A stretch of 11,909 nt of DNA from an uncultured Bacteroides sp. GTDB taxonomy: Bacteria > Bacteroidota > Bacteroidia > Bacteroidales > Bacteroidaceae. The stretch is from contig CAKUYM010000109.1 in NCBI GenBank assembly GCA_934716785.1, forward strand, positions 1 to 11,909, read 5' to 3'. Position numbers and translations under genes: made by a program. The notes below the pieces were generated by a model that was given only the letters and a program-made list of their open reading frames with translations, was not told where the DNA came from and searched no databases. Numbering within the stretch: the first letter of the stretch is position 1; each line of letters begins with the position of its first letter. Shown one piece after another: positions 7,679-11,909 of the stretch.

Positions 7679-9061
7679 TTAATAAAATGCAATCTCCCAA
7701 ATAGAAGGTTTGATGCCTCTTTCCGGAATAAGAAATGATAATCGTACATACTTGCAACGTTCATTCAGTAAAACATTAACCGGAGAATCTGATATTCCGT
7801 CTGATGTATAATCTGCAATGCACTTCCAAGCATTGCCATCTGACGATGTTTCAACTTTCATTAAGTATTTTTCCCACGGATATTCCATGCGTACTTCCAT
7901 CGTGCCCACGGCAATTATATCATCAAATGTAATTGTTACGGCAGGAGCTTTATCCTCATCTGTAGGCTCCCAACGCGTACCATAACTTCCATCTATCACC
8001 TTCCCAGCAGTAAAATCGTCTGCAGAAAAAGAACTTCCGATAACTGCAGCCGGTTGAATGTATAGCTTCTTTTCTTTATCTAAATCCGGAAACAATTGCG
8101 TATGATAAGGAATGATATTATTGATTTTATCATTAGTCTCATCAAAAGTCAGTTTACTGATGCAAGTCTGCCTATAAGCCGTTCCTTTCACAAAAGGCAA
8201 CCTATGCCGATGATACAGAATATAATCCTCGCCGTCATAAGAAAACAACGTGTGATGCCCCGGACCATAAACTTGCAAACTATCATTAACTTTCAGAATA
8301 GGACTATTGGCAGCTTCCGTAAAAGGTCCGAATGGATGATTTCCAACAGCATAACGTACTTCATACGTCTCATCAATAGTCTTTCCTTCCGAATAAGTCA
8401 GATAATACTTTCCATTGCGTTTTACCATCAGCGGAGCTTCAAAGTAGTGTGTCGGAGTAACCTCCACCGGTTCTGTCCGGAAAGAACTCATGTCGTCATT
8501 CAGCTCTGCCGCAAAACAATGTCCGTTAGTCCAGTTCCATCCCGATCCCCAGTAAAGATACGTCTCACCATCATCATCCACGAAAGCCTCTGCATCTATT
8601 ACATGATAATATTTCGTCGGATCCCCCGGAATCATAGGCTTATCCCCAAGCATATTCTCCCATGGTCCCAACGGATGCTTTGCTTTGCCACACCACACTT
8701 CTGAACCAACGGACACATACATATAAAAAGTATCTCCTTTCCGGATGACAGAAGGTGCCCATACTTTATTTTTTTCAGAAAGCGGAGTGGTACATGCAGC
8801 TTTCGTTGGCCAATTCAATGTATGAAATGTCCAATTCTGAAAATCATCGGATACCCAGCATGAAAGGAAATCAGTTCCCCAAGGATCAACCGTTGCATAC
8901 ATATAAAATTTACCATCGTACTGTACCAAAGACGGATCGGCAAAATAGCCGGGTATTATCGGATTTTGAAGTTCTACCATCTGCTTTTCTTCTTTCGTTA
9001 TCTTAGAAGAACAACTGCTCAGACAGACCAATCCTATTATCAAAAATTGCAATAATCTCAT
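7679..9061 (-). CDS. GH43 lipoprotein with C-terminal F5/8 type C (CBM32-like) domain, probable alpha-L-arabinofuranosidase or related exo-glycosidase
   Basis: With the ATG at 9061 this is 460 residues. MRLLQFLIIGLVCLSSC is a lipoprotein signal with lipobox LSSC (Cys17), so the protein is probably membrane-anchored. Residues about 31-325 are a canonical GH43 five-bladed domain with the full triad: base Asp42 (GYFADPSLV), pKa-modulating Asp156 (HVIDAEAFVDDDG) and acid Glu208 (HYFEAPLMVKRNGKYYLTYSEG). Residues about 335-460 are a discoidin fold (FTAGKVIDGSYGTRWEP, then CKYVRLSF and a closing IWEIAFY). Such GH43 enzymes act on arabinofuranosides, xylosides or galactosides. In this context, removal of arabinofuranose side chains from arabinogalactan is the best guess, and the substrate cannot be read from sequence. 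An upstream ATG at 9100, 6 bases after the previous stop, would add 13 residues (MVMRTFHVIKLKF) and spoil a short lipoprotein signal, so 9061 is preferred. The gene is clearly distinct from the two subfamily-24-like domains downstream. Confidence 0.88.
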   Translation of the reverse strand: MRLLQFLIIGLVCLSSCSSKITKEEKQMVELQNPIIPGYFADPSLVQYDGKFYMYATVDPWGTDFLSCWVSDDFQNWTFHTLNWPTKAACTTPLSEKNKVWAPSVIRKGDTFYMYVSVGSEVWCGKAKHPLGPWENMLGDKPMIPGDPTKYYHVIDAEAFVDDDGETYLYWGSGWNWTNGHCFAAELNDDMSSFRTEPVEVTPTHYFEAPLMVKRNGKYYLTYSEGKTIDETYEVRYAVGNHPFGPFTEAANSPILKVNDSLQVYGPGHHTLFSYDGEDYILYHRHRLPFVKGTAYRQTCISKLTFDETNDKINNIIPYHTQLFPDLDKEKKLYIQPAAVIGSSFSADDFTAGKVIDGSYGTRWEPTDEDKAPAVTITFDDIIAVGTMEVRMEYPWEKYLMKVETSSDGNAWKCIADYTSDGISDSPVNVLLNERCKYVRLSFLIPERGIKPSIWEIAFY

Positions 9062-9106
9062 AAACTTTAATTTTATCACATGAAAGGTTCTCATCACCAT
9101 GCGATA

Positions 9107-10363
9107 TTAATAATGTACTGCATGATCCTTCGGGAATTCACGTCCGCTCCATGCCTTTCTGGAAGTCCAGTCCTGAGGAGCAGATGTCCAAAATGAATGA
9201 CTGGCGGGAAGTCCCAATGGCAGGAAAACCTCCGATGTGATGTACATACTTCCATTATTACTATACCAGTCAGCCAACCCTGTCTGATGTCCGGCAAAGC
9301 CTAATTGCAAAAATCCTTTTTCATTGAAATTGCCGTCAACGGCGAATAGACGTTTCATCACGCAAGTCAACGCATTGCGAACCTGCCCTTCAGGAAGTTC
9401 TTCAGGAAGCATTTCTTTCCAACAAAGCATCGACAATGGCTGAAAAACTCCCAAACGATAAGTCATCGAACGTCCGAATGTAGGAAATACGGCTTCCGGA
9501 GATATAAAACGCTCCAAAATCATACCAAAACGCTGCATACGTTTTTTAGCTAAATCTTCCGTTTTCTTTTGCATCTCCAGACTGCGATCATGTAATATTA
9601 CCTTATGATTGTTCACTGTCTGCATTACTTGTACAAACATTGGCTGAATCACATAGCTATTATAATAATCGAACGCAAAAGTTTCTCCATCCGAATACCA
9701 GCCATCACCCACATACCATTCTTCCGCTTTCCGAACAGCCGTATGAATACGGAATAAATCATATTGCGCATCGGCTTCCATTAGAAAAGATTCAATCATA
9801 GCAGAAAACAGCAACCAGTTGGTATAAGGCGGATCAATCCGGCGCAATAACTGAAATTCTTTAATATAACGTTGTTTTGTCACGTCATCCAGCGGTTCCC
9901 AAAGCTGTTCTTTAGCACGAAGAAAACTGCTGGCAATATAAGCCGCATCGACCAAGGGCTGTCCTTCATTTCTCCATAAAAGATAATCAGGGCTATCCGG
10001 ATCAACAGCATGGGCATAGCTCTTCAGAGCCCATTCACGCAGTTGTTTTCGCATTTTACCTTCCTCCGTATCATCATCAGGTAGAGAAAGCCAGGGAGCA
10101 ATGCCGGACATCAGACGCCCGAAACACTCCATGTAGGTCACATCCTTACTGCGTCCATCCCATGTCGGGCTGATCTCCACCTGCATATTTTTCTTCAACT
10201 CCCCTTTGCTCATATTACTCAATACAGGAGCGGCAATTTTATATGCCGTCTGCACCCAATATTCACGGTCACTGATTTCTTTTTCCCCCTTCACCTTTTT
10301 AGCATAAGTTACTGTGCTTAACAAACACAATAAAATAAGGAGCAAGATATTTTTGTTTTTCAT
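9107..10363 (-). CDS. DUF2264 domain protein, exported (possible glucuronidase)
   Basis: This 418-residue protein matches the DUF2264 family over nearly its full length. Characteristic blocks are YMECFGRLMSGIAPWL (77-92), YTNWLLFSAMIESFLM (180-195), WYVGDGWYSDGETFAFDYYNSY (216-237), ISPEAVFPTFGRSMTYRLGVFQPL (287-310) and the GLADWYSNNGSMYITSEVFLPLGLP block (362-386). Regular helical spacing suggests an alpha-toroid barrel. Residues 1-21 are a signal peptide (MKNKNILLLILLCLLSTVTYA). I recall that DUF2264 proteins have been placed in a glycoside hydrolase family containing a beta-glucuronidase (GH154), but I cannot confirm this here, so the activity is tentative. Acidic residues such as Asp220 and the DGE at 225-227 are candidates for the active site. 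The start is ATG 10363; the longer open frame begins with TTG at 10387 and adds an implausible leader. It begins 26 bases after the preceding stop, so the two are surely co-transcribed. Confidence 0.85.
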   Translation of the reverse strand: MKNKNILLLILLCLLSTVTYAKKVKGEKEISDREYWVQTAYKIAAPVLSNMSKGELKKNMQVEISPTWDGRSKDVTYMECFGRLMSGIAPWLSLPDDDTEEGKMRKQLREWALKSYAHAVDPDSPDYLLWRNEGQPLVDAAYIASSFLRAKEQLWEPLDDVTKQRYIKEFQLLRRIDPPYTNWLLFSAMIESFLMEADAQYDLFRIHTAVRKAEEWYVGDGWYSDGETFAFDYYNSYVIQPMFVQVMQTVNNHKVILHDRSLEMQKKTEDLAKKRMQRFGMILERFISPEAVFPTFGRSMTYRLGVFQPLSMLCWKEMLPEELPEGQVRNALTCVMKRLFAVDGNFNEKGFLQLGFAGHQTGLADWYSNNGSMYITSEVFLPLGLPASHSFWTSAPQDWTSRKAWSGREFPKDHAVHY

Positions 10364-10389
10364 TATTACATTTAAATATAATATCAATT

Positions 10390-11562
10390 CTAATCATTCA
10401 GATATTTCACCATTTCAGAACCTGCCAACAAGAAAGCTCCTACTCCAAAATCTGCAGTCGTTTCCGGTCCTACATTCTTATGTTGGTCTGCCCTTTCACC
10501 GATTGGTTGTACGTAACCTATCTTTCCATTAGGTTGCAAAGCTATTTCTGTCAAGTATTTCCAACCTTTTTTTATAATAGGTTCATAAGTGGCTTTATCC
10601 AAAAGCCCATTATTCACACCCCAAAGATACCCATAGGTAAAGAAAGCCGTCCCACTCGTTTCACGTCCCGGAGCCTGCACCGGATCCAGCAAACTACGGG
10701 TCCAATATCCCTCTTCCTGTCGTGCGGCAGCCAATGATTTGGCCATAGCCTGATAGATGGCGATATATTCAGCGCGATGTGCATCATTTTCGGGTAAATC
10801 TTGCAAAACTTTAGCCAAGCCTGCAAACACCCAACCGTTACCTCTGGACCAAAAGTCTTTCAATCCTTGATTTGTCTTATGTTTCGGATAGATGTATTTT
10901 CCATCGCGATAAAACAGAGCACTCTCCTCATCATACATAAGATTCTTGGCATAAGTAAAGTACTCATAGAGTTTATCCAAATATTGCTGATTGCCTGTAA
11001 CCTTATAAAGTTTGGTCATAACCGGCATTACCATGTACAATCCGTCTGCCCACCACCAATAGTCATTATTAGGAGTTGACATCTCATATTCCATCACTTC
11101 CTTGGCACGAGCTATTTTATACTCTGCCGGTTCATGATCCATGTTATACAAGTCAATATAAGTCTGGAAACAAATTTGCCAATCTCCGAAAAGGACATGC
11201 TCCATTGTTTCACCATAATTATATTTCCACTTAGACTTGTCATCAGAAGTAGCCCCCTTCCATTGATTTTTTTCGGCCCATGCTTCCGAATACTTCTTAT
11301 AAGCCTCACTACCTGTCACCTCATAAGCTGCAATATTTCCCGTATGATAAGCTGCCGGATGCCAAAAGGCAAATGCAGGTTCCGGATTCTCCGCCTGCCA
11401 ATAGTTATTTACCTTCTTAATAGTCTCAATAACCTTTGACTTTGTCCATACACTATCGGCTATTGCTTCATTCCGATTGTTACTCTTACCGGATTTACAT
11501 CCTGCCATGCTAATACTGAAAACACAGCTTAATACCCAAAAAGAAATTCTTCTAAGATTCAT
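10390..11562 (-). CDS. GH105/GH88-superfamily unsaturated uronyl hydrolase, lipoprotein
   Basis: This 390-residue protein belongs to the glycosyl hydrolase 88/105 group of alpha6/alpha6 barrel enzymes, which hydrate the double bond of 4,5-unsaturated uronic acids left by polysaccharide lyases. Signatures are YWWWADGLYMVMPVM (168-182, with likely catalytic Asp173), the MTKLYKVTGNQQYLDKLY helix (182-199), FWSRGNGWVFAGLA (237-250), RSLLDPVQAPGRETSGTAFFTYG in the 290-315 region and a final ADFGVGAFLLAGSEM. The pattern is closer to GH105 (YteR/YesR-like) than to GH88. A lipoprotein signal, MNLRRISFWVLSC..., ends in lipobox MAGC (Cys22). It is the first gene of the operon, with ATG at 11562 and a candidate promoter about 30-65 bases upstream. 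In arabinogalactan-protein loci, GH105 enzymes remove unsaturated glucuronate made by a rhamnose-glucuronate lyase. No lyase is visible here, and pectin-derived galacturonate is the alternative substrate. Confidence 0.9.
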   Translation of the reverse strand: MNLRRISFWVLSCVFSISMAGCKSGKSNNRNEAIADSVWTKSKVIETIKKVNNYWQAENPEPAFAFWHPAAYHTGNIAAYEVTGSEAYKKYSEAWAEKNQWKGATSDDKSKWKYNYGETMEHVLFGDWQICFQTYIDLYNMDHEPAEYKIARAKEVMEYEMSTPNNDYWWWADGLYMVMPVMTKLYKVTGNQQYLDKLYEYFTYAKNLMYDEESALFYRDGKYIYPKHKTNQGLKDFWSRGNGWVFAGLAKVLQDLPENDAHRAEYIAIYQAMAKSLAAARQEEGYWTRSLLDPVQAPGRETSGTAFFTYGYLWGVNNGLLDKATYEPIIKKGWKYLTEIALQPNGKIGYVQPIGERADQHKNVGPETTADFGVGAFLLAGSEMVKYLND

Positions 11563-11598
11563 TTATTATACAGTTTTTCGTGGTTATTATTCAGGTAG

Positions 11599-11626
11599 CA
11601 AAGATGCATCTTTTTAAGGAGACAAA
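11599..11626 (-). promoter_or_regulatory. Candidate Bacteroides-type promoter for the six-gene operon
   Basis: The minus strand carries TTTG (11626-11623), a 16-base spacer, then CATCTTTG (11606-11599). This agrees with the Bacteroides -33 TTTG and -7 TAnnTTTG elements except for the first base of the -7 box and a slightly short spacer. Transcription would start near 11592, giving a roughly 30-base leader before the GH105 ATG at 11562. It is the best promoter match I saw upstream of the operon and was found by eye only. Confidence 0.5.
11600..11613. repeat. Perfect 14-base palindrome over the candidate -7 box
   Basis: AAAGATGCATCTTT reads the same on both strands and overlaps the proposed -7 element. 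A second imperfect inverted repeat adjoins it: TTTTTAAGGA (11611-11620) and TCCTAAAAA (11629-11637), separated by 8 bases. The position would suit an operator or a short leader structure, but AT-rich intergenic DNA can produce such dyads by chance. Confidence 0.5.
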
Positions 11627-11753
11627 GGTCCTAAAAATGCGTCAAAACCGTACAAAAATCATTCAATATATAGAATATTATCTTTTAAGGAAAGAACGAC
11701 TATCTGTTTTTTGTATCAACTGACCTATATGCACCATGTTCCACCCTATTCAA

Positions 11754-11796
11754 TAAAAAGAGAGTTATGGAAGGCACATAAAGCCTTCACATAACT
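11754..11796 (-). terminator. Rho-independent terminator of an upstream minus-strand gene
   Basis: AGTTATGGAAGGC (11763-11775) pairs with GCCTTC plus CATAACT (11783-11796), forming a 13-pair stem with a single bulged A and the 7-base loop ACATAAA. On the minus strand it is followed by CTCTTTTT, a proper U-tract. There is no T-run on the plus strand. It therefore ends a gene lying to the right, and the six-gene operon starts its own transcript downstream of it. Confidence 0.8.
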
Positions 11797-11851
11797 TCTA
11801 CCGATATTAATCCTTAAACAATCTTTTTATTAAAACTAAACACACATCTAT

Positions 11852-11909
11852 CTATTTATTTTGAGGAATAATCAAGAAACTAAACCCGCACGGCCCGCCA
11901 CCTCCATTC
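11852..11909 (-). CDS. Possible 3' end of an unidentified minus-strand gene (partial)
   Basis: One minus-strand frame is open from the window edge to TAG at 11852-11854. It encodes NGGGGPCGFSFLIIPQNK, and the stop lies 55 bases before the terminator hairpin, which suits a gene end. The other two minus frames close at different stops (encoding EWRWRAVRV and MEVAGRAGLVS), so the frame choice rests on spacing and length alone. The glycine-rich then hydrophobic ending is reminiscent of several kinase or beta-sheet C-termini, but 18 residues are too few to name a family. Confidence 0.3.
   Translation of the reverse strand, partial: NGGGGPCGFSFLIIPQNK

Larger units (their letters stand above)
11563..11851. 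other. Intergenic regulatory region upstream of the operon
   Basis: This stretch of about 290 bases has no convincing gene. It holds the candidate promoter and dyads (11599-11637), the upstream terminator (11754-11796), and AT-rich DNA between them including a short inverted pair ATTC-N8-GAAT at about 11662-11677. A regulator acting on the operon, for example a hybrid two-component or ECF-type system as usual for Bacteroides PULs, would be expected to bind here, but I recognise no specific site. Confidence 0.6.

Noticed and set aside
7566..7757. 63-codon minus-strand frame across the gap between the two GH43 genes
   Set aside because: It overlaps the 3' end of the upstream GH43 in another frame, has no family resemblance and no ribosome binding site.
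10364..10387. TTG start extending the DUF2264 protein by 8 residues
   Set aside because: The ATG at 10363 directly begins a standard signal peptide, whereas the extension starts 2 bases after the previous stop and puts MILYLNVI in front of it.
1..11909. CRISPR arrays, tRNA or rRNA genes, insertion sequences
   Set aside because: No regularly spaced repeats, tRNA-like folds, transposase frames or terminal inverted repeats with target duplications were seen.

Overview
The window looks like part of a gut Bacteroides-type (Bacteroidota) genome. The evidence is moderate-to-low GC DNA, exported enzymes with signal peptides or lipoboxes, few Shine-Dalgarno sequences, a candidate promoter resembling the Bacteroides -33 TTTG / -7 TAnnTTTG pattern, and a cluster of glycan-degrading enzymes typical of a polysaccharide utilization locus (PUL).

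Layout. Bases 1-191 (+) are the last codons of an outer-membrane beta-barrel protein, probably a patatin-like phospholipase, followed by a terminator hairpin at 221-262. From 11562 back to 325, six genes lie head to tail on the minus strand and look like one operon. In transcription order they are a GH105/GH88-family unsaturated uronyl hydrolase lipoprotein; a DUF2264 protein; a GH43 lipoprotein with a discoidin (F5/8 C) domain; a GH43 subfamily 24-like putative exo-beta-1,3-galactanase; a 1100-residue protein joining a second GH43_24-like domain to a GH35 beta-galactosidase; and a GH115 alpha-glucuronidase. Gaps run from 26 to 138 bases and grow toward the 3' end. Upstream (11563-11909) are a candidate promoter with two overlapping dyads, a minus-strand terminator, and what may be the 3' end of another minus-strand gene.

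How the genes fit together. The set matches the chemistry of type II arabinogalactan / arabinogalactan proteins (AGP): a beta-1,3-galactan backbone (GH43_24), beta-1,6-galactan side chains (GH35), arabinofuranose decorations (the other GH43), and terminal glucuronic acid (GH115, GH105, possibly DUF2264). This substrate assignment is inferred from families and context. No SusC/SusD pair, regulator, transporter or sugar-catabolism gene is in the window, so import and control genes must lie elsewhere, perhaps just beyond the right edge.

The most notable item is the GH43_24-GH35 fusion. Its GC content looks higher than that of the genes around it, and it carries what reads as a circularly permuted discoidin domain at its C-terminus. 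This suggests a separately acquired, processive-like backbone plus side-chain galactosidase inserted into an otherwise AT-richer operon.
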